From Simplicispira hankyongi (GTDB lineage Bacteria > Pseudomonadota > Gammaproteobacteria > Burkholderiales > Burkholderiaceae_C), in assembly GCF_003570885.1 (NCBI RefSeq), contig NZ_QXJC01000001.1, positions 868,001 to 932,000 of the forward strand: a DNA stretch of 64,000 nucleotides, in the 5' to 3' direction. This document shows positions 12,959 through 21,158 of the stretch, one piece after another (within the stretch, counting starts at the first letter, position 1; each line of letters opens with the position of its first letter). The translations under genes were made by a program, and so were the position numbers. Under the pieces are notes generated by a model. The model did no database searches. It was not told the origin of the DNA and was given only the letters and a program-made list of their open reading frames with translations.

Positions 12959-13116
12959 CCGAAGCACCGGCACCGGGCAGCGCCTTGCCGCGCAGGCCCT
13001 GGCGCCGCCGCGCCGCTTGGACGGCGGCGCTGCTGGCGCTCGCAGCCGTGTTTGCGCTCTACCAGCGGCCCGACTTCCTGGTGATGCTGGCCGATCAGGC
13101 CTGGGCCTGTTTTTGA
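12955..13116 (+). CDS. Small single-pass membrane protein coupled to the MFS gene
   Basis: 53 residues. A short Pro/Arg-rich cytoplasmic head (RRPWRRRAAW) precedes one hydrophobic helix of about 17 residues (AALLALAAVFALYQ), then the conserved-looking tail RPDFLVMLADQAWACF. Positive-inside placement puts the C-terminus in the periplasm. I have seen similar small proteins in related betaproteobacteria but know no function. The ATG overlaps the MFS stop codon, which makes it a candidate accessory subunit of that transporter. The TGA stop lies at the start of a palindromic repeat. Confidence 0.7.
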   Translation: MTEAPAPGSALPRRPWRRRAAWTAALLALAAVFALYQRPDFLVMLADQAWACF

Positions 13117-13174
13117 TGCCAAATCAGCCTCTAGCGCTTATTGCATAAGCGCTTCCAGCTATATCTTTTGATAG
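13111..13174 (-). repeat. Palindromic element copy 3, before the methyltransferase gene
   Basis: Read on the minus strand: CTATCAAAAGATATAGCTGG, then AAGCGCTTATGCAATAAGCGC, shortened here to its arms AGCGCTTAT and ATAAGCGCT, then AGAGGCTGATTTGGCATC. It is one of the best preserved copies, with perfect 9-bp inverted arms around a 3-base loop. It supplies the stop codon region of the 53-residue protein and the leader of the next gene. Confidence 0.85.
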
Positions 13175-13179
13175 CCTCC

Positions 13180-13728
13180 ATGCCTTCGACCGACGCTTCT
13201 GAATGGGTACGCCGCTGGTCGCACCTGGTGCCACCGGACGCGCAGGTGCTCGATCTCGCCTGCGGCGCCGGCCGGCATATGCGGTGGTTCGCGGAACGTG
13301 GCCATACGGTCCTCGGCGTAGATCGCGCTCCCGAGGCCTTGCAAAGCGCCGCCGCGTTTGGCGAGGTGCTGGCCTGCGACCTTGAAGCCGCGCCCTGGCC
13401 ACTGCCCGAGCGCAGGTTCGGCGCCGTGGTCGTCACCAACTACCTGTGGCGTGCGCTGCTGCCACGCATCGTGGCCAGCGTGGCGCCCGGCGGCCTGCTG
13501 CTTTACGAGACCTTTGCGCAGGGCAACGAAATGGTGGGTCGGCCGGTGAATCCCGATTTTCTTCTGGCGCCAGGGGAACTGCTGCACGCCTGCCAGGGTC
13601 TGCACGTGGTGGCGTACGAAGATGGCACCCTGGACAACCCCGAGCGCTTTGTGCAGCGCATCGCTGCACTGCGCGTGTCGGCGGGCGCCGCCGCATCGGG
13701 CCGCCGGGCGCTTCAGGCACCCCAATGA
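13180..13728 (+). CDS. Class I SAM-dependent methyltransferase
   Basis: 182 residues. Motif I is VLDLACGAGRHMRWFAERGH (residues about 23-42), the acidic end of strand 2 is VLGVDRAPEAL, and the later strand is GAVVVTNYLWR and VAPGGLLLYETFAQGNE. This is the Methyltransf_11/25 fold close to a family sometimes annotated as tellurite-resistance TehB-like, but the substrate is unknown. The ATG at 13180 starts just downstream of a palindromic repeat; an in-frame TTG at 13141 would translate the repeat and is less likely. Tandem with the MFS gene and with dapA 65 bp downstream, which has its own -10. Confidence 0.88.
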   Translation: MPSTDASEWVRRWSHLVPPDAQVLDLACGAGRHMRWFAERGHTVLGVDRAPEALQSAAAFGEVLACDLEAAPWPLPERRFGAVVVTNYLWRALLPRIVASVAPGGLLLYETFAQGNEMVGRPVNPDFLLAPGELLHACQGLHVVAYEDGTLDNPERFVQRIAALRVSAGAAASGRRALQAPQ

Positions 13729-13760
13729 AATTGAGCCCACGATCGGCGAGTGCCGCCCGC

Positions 13761-13766
13761 TAGAAT
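13761..13766 (+). promoter_or_regulatory. -10 hexamer TAGAAT for dapA-bamC
   Basis: CTAGAAT lies 27 bases before the dapA ATG, a normal distance for a leadered transcript. No convincing -35 is present. The same CTAGAAT string recurs in front of both EAL/HDOD genes and mutL in this window. Confidence 0.5.
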
Positions 13767-13793
13767 GCCCCTTTGCGTTTTTTTCCAGCCGAT

Positions 13794-14690
13794 ATGACTT
13801 CTCCCCGCCCTCTCCTTACCGGCAGCATCGTCGCCCTCGTCACGCCCATGCACGAAGACGGCAGCGTGGACTATGAGAGCCTGCGAAAACTCATCGACTG
13901 GCACATTGCCGAAGGCACCGACTGCATCGGTGTCGTCGGCACCACCGGCGAATCGCCCACGGTGGACGTCGAGGAACACTGCGAAATCATTCGCGTCAGC
14001 GTCGAACAAGCGGCAGGCCGCGTGCCGGTGATGGCAGGCTGCGGCGCCAATTCCACCAAAGAGGCGATTGAACTGGCGCGCTTTGCCAAGGGCGTGGGCG
14101 CCGACAGCCAGTTGCAAGTCGTTCCCTACTACAACAAGCCCACGCAAGAGGGCCAGTACCAACACTTCAAGGCGATCGCCGAAGCCACGGGCGAACTACC
14201 CATCGTGCTCTACAACGTGCCCGGCCGCTCGGTCGGCGACATGCTGCACGACACCGTGCTGCGTCTGGCGCAGGTGCCCGGCATCATCGGCATCAAGGAA
14301 GCCACGGGCAATATCGAGCGCGCGCAGTGGTTGATTCGCGATCTGCCCAAGGATTTCGCCATTTATTCGGGTGACGACCCCACGGCCGTCGCCCTGATGT
14401 TCTGCGGTGGCCACGGCAACATCAGCGTCACGGCCAACGTGGCGCCGCGCCTGATGCACGAGCTGTGCGTGGCCGCATTGGCCGGCGACATCCGCCGCGC
14501 CATGGACATCCAGTTTCGCCTGATGCCGGTGCACAAAAACCTGTTCATCGAAGCCAACCCGATTCCCGTCAAGTGGGCCATGGCCCGCCTGGGCCTGTGC
14601 GGTGGGACCATGCGCCTGCCCATGACCCCGCTCAGCTCTGCCCATGAGGCTGCCGTTGAAGGCGCGCTGCGCGCCAGCGGCCTGCTCTGA
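13794..14690 (+). CDS. dapA: 4-hydroxy-tetrahydrodipicolinate synthase
   Basis: 298 residues. It condenses pyruvate with aspartate semialdehyde, the first committed step to diaminopimelate and lysine. The Schiff-base lysine is K168 in GIKEATGN; T51 in GTTGESPT, Y113 in PYYNKPT and Y140/R145 in LYNVPGRS complete the active site. The ATG at 13794 is preceded by a TAGAAT -10. The next gene is bamC, the same neighbour order as in E. coli (dapA-bamC). Confidence 0.98.
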   Translation: MTSPRPLLTGSIVALVTPMHEDGSVDYESLRKLIDWHIAEGTDCIGVVGTTGESPTVDVEEHCEIIRVSVEQAAGRVPVMAGCGANSTKEAIELARFAKGVGADSQLQVVPYYNKPTQEGQYQHFKAIAEATGELPIVLYNVPGRSVGDMLHDTVLRLAQVPGIIGIKEATGNIERAQWLIRDLPKDFAIYSGDDPTAVALMFCGGHGNISVTANVAPRLMHELCVAALAGDIRRAMDIQFRLMPVHKNLFIEANPIPVKWAMARLGLCGGTMRLPMTPLSSAHEAAVEGALRASGLL

Positions 14691-14731
14691 TTGCGGCTCA
14701 GCCGCTTATCGAATTCAAGAGGATGTTCCGC

Positions 14732-15817
14732 GTGAAAACTGCTGCACGATTTGGCCTGCTGGGCCTGACCATTGCCTTGTCGGCCTGTTCGGTTCTCGAT
14801 AGCGACAAAATCGACTACAAAAGTGCCAGCAAGGGCCAGACGCTGGAAGTTCCGCCCGACCTCAAGCAGCTCTCGCGCGATTCGCGCTACGCCCTGCCGG
14901 GCGGAGTGGTCTCCGCCAATGCCATGGAAGCGGGCAAGGCGACCCAAACACCGGACAGCCAGGCGGCTGCCAACCACATGGGTGATGTGCGTATTGAGCG
15001 CAACGGCGATCAGCGCTGGTTGGTGGTGCAACGCCCCGTCGACAAGCTTTGGGACCCGGTGCGCGATTTCTGGCTTGAGAACGGCTTTACGCTGGCCCTC
15101 GACCAAATCGACCTGGGCATCATGGAAACCGACTGGGCGGAAAACCGCGCCAAGATTCCACAGGACTTCATTCGCTCCACGCTGGGCAAGGTGTTTGACT
15201 CGCTCTACTCCACTGGCGAGCGCGACAAGTTCCGCACGCGGCTTGAGCGCCGGCCTGACGGCAGCACCGAGATTTACGTCAGCCACCGCGGGATGGAAGA
15301 GGTCTACAACACTGCGAACAAAGACTCCACCGTGTGGCAGCCGCGCCCGGCCGACCCGGAGCTGGAGATTGAATTTCTGCGCCGCCTGATGATCAAGCTG
15401 GGGGTTCCGGCTGAGCAGGCCAAAGCTGCCACAGCCTCCGCTCCCAAGGCCGCTGAAGTGCGCGTAGCCAACCAGGACGGCGTGCCGGTGCTGCAGATCG
15501 ACGAAGGCTTCGAGCGTGCGTGGCGCCGTGTCGGCCTGGCGCTGGACCGAACCGGTTTCACTGTCGAAGACCGCGACCGCAGCCAGGGCGTTTATTTTGT
15601 GCGCTATGTGGCGCCTGGCACCGACCAAAAAGAGCCTGGTTTCTTTGGCAAGCTGTTCAGCCGCGCCAAATCGGCAACACCGCCGCTCCAGTACCGCATC
15701 GTGGTGCGAAGCCAGGGCAACGCCAGCGTGGCATCGGTGCTCAACGCCAGTGGCGCCCCCGAGAGCTCGGAGAACGCTCAGCGCATCGTGCGCATCCTTG
15801 CGGACGACATGAAATAA
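14732..15817 (+). CDS. bamC: Outer-membrane assembly lipoprotein BamC
   Basis: 361 residues. BamC is an accessory lipoprotein of the BAM complex that inserts beta-barrel proteins. A lipobox LSAC follows an 18-residue signal segment. The N-terminal DYKSASKGQTLEVPPDL is the conserved unstructured segment that contacts BamD, followed by two helix-grip domains. GTG at 14732 is chosen over ATG at 14723 because AAGAGG lies nine bases before the GTG but abuts the ATG. It lies directly after dapA (41 bp), as in enterobacteria, and its stop is 11 bp before the next gene, so these three probably form one transcript. Confidence 0.93.
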   Translation: MKTAARFGLLGLTIALSACSVLDSDKIDYKSASKGQTLEVPPDLKQLSRDSRYALPGGVVSANAMEAGKATQTPDSQAAANHMGDVRIERNGDQRWLVVQRPVDKLWDPVRDFWLENGFTLALDQIDLGIMETDWAENRAKIPQDFIRSTLGKVFDSLYSTGERDKFRTRLERRPDGSTEIYVSHRGMEEVYNTANKDSTVWQPRPADPELEIEFLRRLMIKLGVPAEQAKAATASAPKAAEVRVANQDGVPVLQIDEGFERAWRRVGLALDRTGFTVEDRDRSQGVYFVRYVAPGTDQKEPGFFGKLFSRAKSATPPLQYRIVVRSQGNASVASVLNASGAPESSENAQRIVRILADDMK

Positions 15818-15828
15818 GCACGCCTGCA

Positions 15829-16608
15829 GTGCTGCGCTTTTGTAGCCTGGGCAGCGGCAGCTCCGGCAACGGCACGGTGGTCGAAGCCGGTAGCAGATCG
15901 GCCACGCGGCGCCTGCTGGTCGATTGCGGCTTTGGGCCGCGCCAGCTTGCAAAGCGGCTCGCGCATGCGGGTCTGGCCTGCGAAGACCTTGACGCCATCT
16001 TCATCACCCACGAGCATTCCGACCATGTCGGCTGCGCCATCGCCCTGGCACAGCAGCACGCTATTCCTCTGTGGATGAGCCAGGGCACCTACGCCGCCAT
16101 AGGCAGTCCGCCGCTGGGGGCACTACTGCACCTGGCGCAGGACGGAGACACCATCGACCTGGACCTTTTCGAGGTCCGCCCCTTCACGGTGCCGCACGAC
16201 GCCCGTGAGCCGCTGCAATTGCGCTGCAGCGATGGCGTGAACCATCTGGGGCTGGCGACCGATCTTGGGCATGCCCCGGCGCATGTGCTGGCACAGCTGG
16301 CAGGGTGCCACGCACTGTTGCTCGAAGCCAATCATGACCCGGAGATGCTGGCGCAGTCGAGCTACCCGGATTTTCTCAAGCGCCGTGTTGGGGGTGACTG
16401 GGGCCATCTGTCAAACACGGCTGCGGCGGCTATGCTGACAGCTCTCGCGCATCCGGGCCTCAAGCATGTCGTGGCGGCCCACCTCAGCGAACGCAACAAC
16501 CGGCCTGACACCGTGCGTGAACTCTTCGCCCAAGCCTTGGGTTGGGGCGCAGACGCGATCGTGATTGCGCAGCAGCGCACGGGAACAGACTGGATATGCG
16601 TCGGCTGA
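15829..16608 (+). CDS. Metallo-beta-lactamase-fold hydrolase (YycJ/WalJ-like)
   Basis: 259 residues. The start LRFCSLGSGSSGN and the metal motif THEHSDHVGC are characteristic of the YycJ/VicX branch of metal-dependent hydrolases, which are suspected 5'-exonucleases; later ligands are in PHDAREP, TDLGH and AHLSERNNRP. Whether the betaproteobacterial members act on nucleic acids is not established. GTG at 15829 is the start: it is the first codon of the conserved block and lies 11 bp after the bamC stop. A terminator-like hairpin follows for the convergent lipoprotein gene. Confidence 0.88.
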   Translation: MLRFCSLGSGSSGNGTVVEAGSRSATRRLLVDCGFGPRQLAKRLAHAGLACEDLDAIFITHEHSDHVGCAIALAQQHAIPLWMSQGTYAAIGSPPLGALLHLAQDGDTIDLDLFEVRPFTVPHDAREPLQLRCSDGVNHLGLATDLGHAPAHVLAQLAGCHALLLEANHDPEMLAQSSYPDFLKRRVGGDWGHLSNTAAAAMLTALAHPGLKHVVAAHLSERNNRPDTVRELFAQALGWGADAIVIAQQRTGTDWICVG

Positions 16609-16629
16609 CCCGCAGACGCCTTCACCAAC

Positions 16630-16658
16630 AAAAAAGCCCTGTCCATAGGCGCAGGGCT
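16630..16658 (-). terminator. Terminator after the Ala/Pro-rich lipoprotein gene
   Basis: On the minus strand AGCCCTG, a ten-base loop and CAGGGCT are followed by a run of six T residues. A second hairpin without a T-run (GCCTGCGG / CCGCAGGC, 16670-16689) lies between it and the stop codon. It separates two convergent genes. Confidence 0.75.
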
Positions 16659-16701
16659 CGGTATGCATCGCCTGCGGAATCCCGCAGGCATCGCCAGCAA
16701 T

Positions 16702-16971
16702 TTACTTGGCGGCAGAGGCAGCAGTGGAGGCAGCCTTGTCGGCGGCTTCCTTGGCTGCATCGGCGGCAGGTGCAGCAGACGATTCGCCGGCAGCAGGCGC
16801 AGCATCGGAAGCAGGTGCAGCAGCAGGAGCAGCAGGTTCAGCAGGCGCTGCGGCAGGTGCAGGTGCTTCAACCGGTGCAGGTGCGGGTGCAGGAGCCGGC
16901 TCTTCCTTCTTGCCACAAGCGGCCAGGGCAGCAGCAGCGATCAGCGAAGCGATGATGAAAGACTTGTTCAT
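16702..16971 (-). CDS. Small Ala/Pro-rich lipoprotein
   Basis: 89 residues. MNKSFIIASLIAAAALAACGKKEE gives a signal peptide with lipobox LAAC; the mature chain is almost only Ala, Pro, Glu and Ser, with a Pro-Ala repeat followed by an Ala-rich segment that could form a helix. No domain is recognisable; low-complexity lipoproteins of this kind are common in Comamonadaceae. GAGGAG upstream of the ATG at 16971 fixes the start. The composition is compatible with a spacer between outer membrane and peptidoglycan, which is only a guess. Confidence 0.8.
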   Translation of the reverse strand: MNKSFIIASLIAAAALAACGKKEEPAPAPAPAPVEAPAPAAAPAEPAAPAAAPASDAAPAAGESSAAPAADAAKEAADKAASTAASAAK

Positions 16972-17310
16972 TAGGATTCTCCTCAGGGGACAGTTATAGA
17001 CAAAGTTGCCAAAACGTCCAGCCTCTTGCAGCCCGGCTACGCTTTGGTAGAGTTTTTTGCGATAGCGCAATATTTGACTCTCGCAGAATTATAAAGAGTG
17101 TTTGTCAATTGTGGTTTTTACTTATTGACACACACTAGAAATCGCAGACATCGGCTATCACACCATTTGCATCGCAAGATACATCCGCGGTCGCATGGGC
17201 CGTCAACGAAGCGGCCTCATGCGCGGTTGACACCACAGAAAAATATTTCTCCAGAGCTTGAAAGCAGGCCCCCCACCCGTGCGCAGGCGCATGAATGGCA
17301 GCCGAGAGAC
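16972..17310. other. 339-bp gap with promoter-like A/T-rich stretch
   Basis: No supported gene. About 17050-17140 is much richer in A/T than its surroundings and presumably holds the lipoprotein promoter; on the minus strand TGGACG and TATAAC, 16 bases apart, are a weak candidate just upstream of its start. A 76-codon minus-strand frame at 17135-17365 overlaps the next gene and shows no family I know, so it is not called. Confidence 0.4.
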
Positions 17311-17823
17311 TTACAGCCCCAGGGTGCTGGCAGAAAATCCTGGGCTGCTTTTCGTCTGTATCCACTCACGCAGCAATTCGTAGCCGGCCACCCGCCTGCC
17401 TGGCTCGGCCCCTGCAACACCTACGGATCGCACCGGATCCAGCCGGTGCATCACCCATGCAGGCGACCACAGCATGCTCGGCAAATCGAGCGCATCGGCA
17501 TTCGGGCTGACGCGGCACTGGATGATGTGGTCCCAGGTAGAGCGCCAGCGCACAAAACGCGGGTGGCGGCGCACCACCTCGTCATAATTCTTGGCCAGCA
17601 TGGTGAGCTGGCGTCCGCTGCGCGCCCAGGCATCGAGCGAGGCGATCACGGCGCGTTCCCCCAGCGGCCAGTCGAAAAAGCTGGCGTCGCTCAGGATGAT
17701 TTCACGCCAGCCGGCCTGCCCAGCATGCGCAAGGGCATCGCGCACCAATTGTGCGAATGCGTTACAGCCTTCGAAGCGGCCTTCGAGCAAAGCGCCTGGC
17801 GCGGCTGAATCGGAAACTTCCAT
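17311..17823 (-). CDS. Conserved protein of unknown function, upstream partner roxA
   Basis: 170 residues, soluble, no signal peptide. Trp- and Arg-rich blocks stand out: ILSDASFFDWPLGERAV, SLDAWARSGRQL, RRHPRFVRWRSTWDHII and LPSMLWSP. I believe similar proteins occur across the Burkholderiales, always without an assigned role. The ATG at 17823 lies two bases after the roxA stop, so the two are surely co-transcribed. A role linked to ribosome modification can be suggested from that context only. Confidence 0.75.
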   Translation of the reverse strand: MEVSDSAAPGALLEGRFEGCNAFAQLVRDALAHAGQAGWREIILSDASFFDWPLGERAVIASLDAWARSGRQLTMLAKNYDEVVRRHPRFVRWRSTWDHIIQCRVSPNADALDLPSMLWSPAWVMHRLDPVRSVGVAGAEPGRRVAGYELLREWIQTKSSPGFSASTLGL

Positions 17824-17825
17824 CG

Positions 17826-18953
17826 TCAGTTCTCCGTGACATGCAGCCAGCCCGCATCGCCCCAGGACGCCAGCAGGGCCATGGCGTCGGCACTGGCCTT
17901 TCGCAGTTCTCGCGTGCCAAGACAGCGGTCATTCGCCAGTTTGCGTACCAAGGCCGCGTCCCTGCCGCTGGCGCGGTAGCTCTCGCCATTGATGAACACA
18001 TGCTGGCTGTCAAACAACATGCGCGTGCGCCGGTCGAGCACGACACCCCGCTCCAGCCCCGTGCACTGGCCCGGGTCGAACCATACATGAGGTTTGGGCT
18101 CGGTCAACACCTCGCCTAGGGCGCGCTCAAGCGCGAGCGGCTCAGCGAGCGCGCGCTCTAGAGCGTCGCGGGCAAACGCGGTCAGCGTGGCAGGTATTTC
18201 CGCCGGCGCCTGGACGGCGGGCTGCTGCGCATCGCGGTACAGCACCCGGCGGAGGTCATCAACGCCATCTTCGTCGGCAAGACGTGGGAGTAGCTCCCGC
18301 GCCAACTCCCTGCGCTCGGGCACCCGAAAGCCCACGGAATAGGTCATGCACTGGCCTTGCGCAATACCATCGTGCGCCCAGCCAGGTGGCAGGTACAGCA
18401 TGTCGCCTGGGTCCAGCACATAGTCCTGCTCCGGCTGAAAGTCTGCCAGGATTTTCATCGGCACATCGTCCCGCATCCGCAGGTCTTTTTGACGACCAAT
18501 GCGCCAGCGCCGCTGGCCGTGCGCCTGCAGCAAAAACACATCGTAGCTGTCGAAATGCGGGCCTACACCGCCGCCGTCGGTCGCGAAACTGATCATCAGG
18601 TCGTCAAGCCGCGCGTCCGGTATGAAACGAAAGCGGCTCATCAGCGTGTGGATGGCATCGTCGTGCAAATCGACCCCTTGCACCAGCAGCGTCCAATTGG
18701 GCCGCGAGAGCGGCGGTAGCGAGCGGCGCGGCACTGGCCCCTTGCGCAAGGACCAACTGCCATTCACATTCTGGGCGAGCCGTGACTCCACGCCCTCCTG
18801 GCCTGCCAGCTCAAACAACCGCGACCGCAGCACGGGAGGTGCAAAATCAGGGATGGCCTGGCGCACCAGCAAGGGCGTTTTCTGCCAGTGACGGCGCATG
18901 AACTGCTGCGCAGTCAGACCGCCAAGCAAGACAAGAGGAAGGTCGGTTTGCAT
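17826..18953 (-). CDS. roxA: Ribosomal protein L16 arginine hydroxylase (RoxA/YcfD-type JmjC dioxygenase)
   Basis: 375 residues, close to the 373 of E. coli YcfD. Fe(II)/2-oxoglutarate oxygenase that hydroxylates an arginine in ribosomal protein L16. The iron triad is H133-x-D135 (GPHFDSYDVF) and H194 (PGWAHDG). The cupin core is followed by a dimerisation region and a winged-helix-like C-terminal domain (HVFINGESYRASGRD). The ATG at 18953 matches the family start MQTDLPLVLLGGLT. It is divergent from an FKBP-type gene 51 bp away and heads a two-gene operon. Confidence 0.92.
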   Translation of the reverse strand: MQTDLPLVLLGGLTAQQFMRRHWQKTPLLVRQAIPDFAPPVLRSRLFELAGQEGVESRLAQNVNGSWSLRKGPVPRRSLPPLSRPNWTLLVQGVDLHDDAIHTLMSRFRFIPDARLDDLMISFATDGGGVGPHFDSYDVFLLQAHGQRRWRIGRQKDLRMRDDVPMKILADFQPEQDYVLDPGDMLYLPPGWAHDGIAQGQCMTYSVGFRVPERRELARELLPRLADEDGVDDLRRVLYRDAQQPAVQAPAEIPATLTAFARDALERALAEPLALERALGEVLTEPKPHVWFDPGQCTGLERGVVLDRRTRMLFDSQHVFINGESYRASGRDAALVRKLANDRCLGTRELRKASADAMALLASWGDAGWLHVTEN

Positions 18954-18992
18954 GCAATCCCAGTGCAGCCGGCAGCAAATTGGCCGGGATGC

Positions 18993-18998
18993 GAGAAT
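18993..18998 (+). promoter_or_regulatory. Extended -10 TGC-GAGAAT before the FKBP gene (leaderless candidate)
   Basis: GAGAAT, preceded by TGC as in extended -10 promoters, ends six bases before the ATG at 19005. No ribosome-binding sequence fits between them. Confidence 0.4.
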
Positions 18999-19004
18999 TC
19001 TCCT

Positions 19005-19529
19005 ATGGAAATTACAGAACAATGTGTCGTCGCCCTCACCTGGGTCTTAAAAGATACTTTGGGGGAGGAACTCGACGTACTGGATGAGCCCGTGGAATTC
19101 CTTGTCGGTGGCAGCGATCTGCTGGCACGGATAGAAGAAGCGCTACAGGGCCACAGCGCAGGCGCGGCGCTCGACCTGCATCTGGAGCCGGAGGAAGCCT
19201 TTGGCGAATTCGATGAGGAGCTTCTTTTTCTGGAGCCTCTCGACCTCTTCCCGGAAGGGACCGAGGAGGGCATGAGCTTCGAAGGGTCGGCCTTGCCAGA
19301 GGGTGTCAGCAGCGAAGCGCCCCGCGATGGGTTCTATACCGTCTCACAAATCTACCCTGAGCATATCGTGCTCGACGGCAACCACCCATTGGCCGGCATT
19401 GCCCTGCGACTGCACCTCGAAGTGAAGTCGGTTCGACCGGCAACCGACGAAGAGATCGAGCGAAAAAGTGCAGGGACGGGCTTTTTTCGGGTACAGCCAC
19501 AAGCCCCTGGCAGCAATAGCGTGCACTGA
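19005..19529 (+). CDS. FKBP-type peptidyl-prolyl isomerase, SlyD-like
   Basis: 174 residues, very acidic. The N-terminal strand EITEQCVVALTWVLKDTLGEELD, the segment PVEFLVGGSDLLARIEEALQGHSAG and the C-terminal NHPLAGIALRLHLEVKSVRPAT (spread over residues about 128-150) are those of SlyD-type FKBPs, with an insert-in-flap region between them rich in Asp, Glu and Leu. The His/Cys metal-binding tail of E. coli SlyD is absent. It likely assists protein folding in the cytosol. Start is fixed by an extended -10 six bases upstream. Divergent from roxA. Confidence 0.88.
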   Translation: MEITEQCVVALTWVLKDTLGEELDVLDEPVEFLVGGSDLLARIEEALQGHSAGAALDLHLEPEEAFGEFDEELLFLEPLDLFPEGTEEGMSFEGSALPEGVSSEAPRDGFYTVSQIYPEHIVLDGNHPLAGIALRLHLEVKSVRPATDEEIERKSAGTGFFRVQPQAPGSNSVH

Positions 19530-19556
19530 GGCACGGCGCAAAGCTTGGTACCGAGG

Positions 19557-20057
19557 TCAGTACCGGGAAATCTGGCCGTTGACCACACGCACCCGGTCTC
19601 CCACGCGCAAGTCACCGGGCGAGCTGACATCGTAGTCGCGCTGGCCGCCCTGATCCAGGCTGATGACGATGCGATAGCCACTGGGGCCTGCGTTGTTATT
19701 GCGCGCTTCAATGGCGTTGCCCGCCAACGCGCCGCCAATCACCCCTACACCCGTGGCGGCGGCGCGTCCACTGCCGCCGCCAATCTGGTGGCCGAGCACA
19801 CCGCCCACGACCGCACCCAACACGGCGCCCGCACCCGATGTCTGGCCGGAACGCTGCTCCTGCAGTGCATAGACATTGACCACGCGCCCGTATTCGGTAC
19901 CGCGCGCAGGGGCGGCATAGGCTCCCTGCTGGTAGCCCCCTTGTTGGTAGCCCCTGTCCGCATAGTGCTGGCGCGGTGCGGCGCATGCCGTCAAACCGGC
20001 GGTGAGGATGGCCGTTGCCGTCAAAAGGCCTACGCGTTGAAAGCGCAAAACATTCAT
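19557..20057 (-). CDS. Glycine-zipper outer-membrane lipoprotein (SlyB/Pcp-like)
   Basis: 166 residues. Signal peptide with lipobox LTAC (C25), a Gln/Tyr/Gly-rich linker, then a glycine-zipper 2TM segment (GAGAVLGAVVGGVLGHQIGG and GVGVIGGALAGNAIE) and a C-terminal beta domain ending RVRVVNGQISRY. SlyB-type proteins stabilise outer-membrane barrels under stress in enterobacteria; the function here is inferred. AGGAGA precedes the ATG at 20057. Convergent with the FKBP gene at a 27-bp distance, and downstream of dut with a 175-bp gap that contains a perfect hairpin. Confidence 0.88.
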   Translation of the reverse strand: MNVLRFQRVGLLTATAILTAGLTACAAPRQHYADRGYQQGGYQQGAYAAPARGTEYGRVVNVYALQEQRSGQTSGAGAVLGAVVGGVLGHQIGGGSGRAAATGVGVIGGALAGNAIEARNNNAGPSGYRIVISLDQGGQRDYDVSSPGDLRVGDRVRVVNGQISRY

Positions 20058-20192
20058 AGTGTTCTCCTGAAATTGCTGGACACTTGTGCCACAGGGAGCA
20101 AAGCGTGTGTGATGGCCCTATTAGAGGGGTAGTGGTCGGACAAAGTTGCAAGAATTGGTGTCTGCAACGAGTCGGCGGCTGGGCACCCCGTG

Positions 20193-20210
20193 CGTAGTCG
20201 CAGGACTACG
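20193..20210. other. Perfect hairpin between dut and the glycine-zipper gene
   Basis: CGTAGTC and GACTACG flank a GCAG loop. There is no T-run on either side, so it could be a Rho-dependent 3' end of dut or an operator. Nothing else is recognisable in the 175-bp gap. Confidence 0.35.
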
Positions 20211-20232
20211 AGGCCCAATGGGCGCAATCGCA

Positions 20233-20679
20233 TCAATCCTTGCCAGTAGACCCGTAGCCACCCGCGCCCCGCAAGCTCGGCGCAAACGTATCGACCACCG
20301 TAAATTGCGCTTGCACCACCGGCACCACCACGAGTTGCGCAAGCCGGTCCATGGGAGCGATCGTGAAGCTCACCGGACTGCGGTTCCAGGCGCTGACCAT
20401 CAACTCGCCCTGGTAGTCGCTGTCGATCAGGCCTACCAGGTTGCCCAGCACGATGCCATGCTTGTGCCCCAGGCCCGAGCGCGGCAGGATCAGGGCGGCG
20501 AAGCCCGCATCCGCCAGGTGAATGGCCAGCCCGGTGCGCACCAGTTCGCACGCTCCAGGAGCGAGCGTGAGCGGCGCGTCCAGGCAAGCCCGCAAATCCA
20601 GGCCGGCACTTCCCGGGGTGGCGTACGCCGGCAGACAACCGGCCATGCGTGCGTCGAGCACCTTGATATCAATGTTCAT
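20233..20679 (-). CDS. dut: dUTP diphosphatase
   Basis: 148 residues. Trimeric dUTPase that removes dUTP and supplies dUMP. All five family motifs are present in order: [37 protein letters not shown] and the C-terminal lid [12 protein letters not shown]. The ATG at 20679 overlaps the stop of the preceding membrane-protein gene (ATGA), so translation is coupled. coaBC and dut are neighbours in many bacteria, here with one unknown gene between. Confidence 0.97.
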   Translation of the reverse strand: MNIDIKVLDARMAGCLPAYATPGSAGLDLRACLDAPLTLAPGACELVRTGLAIHLADAGFAALILPRSGLGHKHGIVLGNLVGLIDSDYQGELMVSAWNRSPVSFTIAPMDRLAQLVVVPVVQAQFTVVDTFAPSLRGAGGYGSTGKD

Positions 20680-21158
20680 TTGTCTCTGATGGCTTTGCTT
20701 TTTTGCTGCGCCAGCGCCTGCAACTGCCGTTGCAACTCTGGAAGCGATGGGAGGGGTGACTGCAGGCCCGCTTTGCGCAAGGCTCCAAGGGCCTGCCTCC
20801 AGCGCCCCACCACCCACCACGCAAGCCCGGCCATTGCGAGCGCCAGAACAGGGCCCAGGCCGGCTTGATTGCGCCCGAACAGTTGCAGCAGCACCAGCAG
20901 GACCACCCCGACAAGCAGCAAGCCCAATACGGTCGCAAGCGTCGGCTTTGTCGGCGACAGCGCGTCCGGTTTCTCCGGGCTGGCGGCGACCGCTTGGGGC
21001 CGCCGCCTTGCTTCGCCCGCGTGCGGCACACGCCCCGGTTCCTCTGGCAATGGCACGATGTGGGCGGCGGTGAGGCGCTCTACATAGCGTGCGAAATCGC
21101 CATCCTTGGGCGCATCCCATTCTGGCTTCAGCCCCGTGGCACCGGAAAACGGGTTCAT
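20676..21158 (-). CDS. Membrane protein of unknown function between coaBC and dut
   Basis: 160 residues. Begins [20 protein letters not shown], with a charged cytoplasmic region, then two hydrophobic segments at about 75-94 and 100-117 ([19 protein letters not shown] and [16 protein letters not shown]), then a Leu/Gln-rich C-terminal helix suited to a coiled coil. No family recognised. It overlaps coaBC upstream and dut downstream by four bases each (ATGA in both cases), so it is firmly part of that operon. Confidence 0.75.
   Translation of the reverse strand: MNPFSGATGLKPEWDAPKDGDFARYVERLTAAHIVPLPEEPGRVPHAGEARRRPQAVAASPEKPDALSPTKPTLATVLGLLLVGVVLLVLLQLFGRNQAGLGPVLALAMAGLAWWVVGRWRQALGALRKAGLQSPLPSLPELQRQLQALAQQKSKAIRDK

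Noticed and set aside
11642-12973. A 444-codon in-frame upstream extension of parE on the minus strand
   Set aside because: It is antisense to the MFS gene, is Gln/His/Arg-rich with no family resemblance, and ParE has its normal start at 11641.
14363-15952. Long minus-strand open frame (529 codons) opposite dapA and bamC
   Set aside because: Typical shadow frame in GC-rich DNA; the plus-strand genes are certain.
17135-17365. Possible 76-residue minus-strand protein downstream of the roxA operon
   Set aside because: Its N-terminus overlaps the preceding gene in another frame, there is no ribosome site, and the sequence matches nothing I know.
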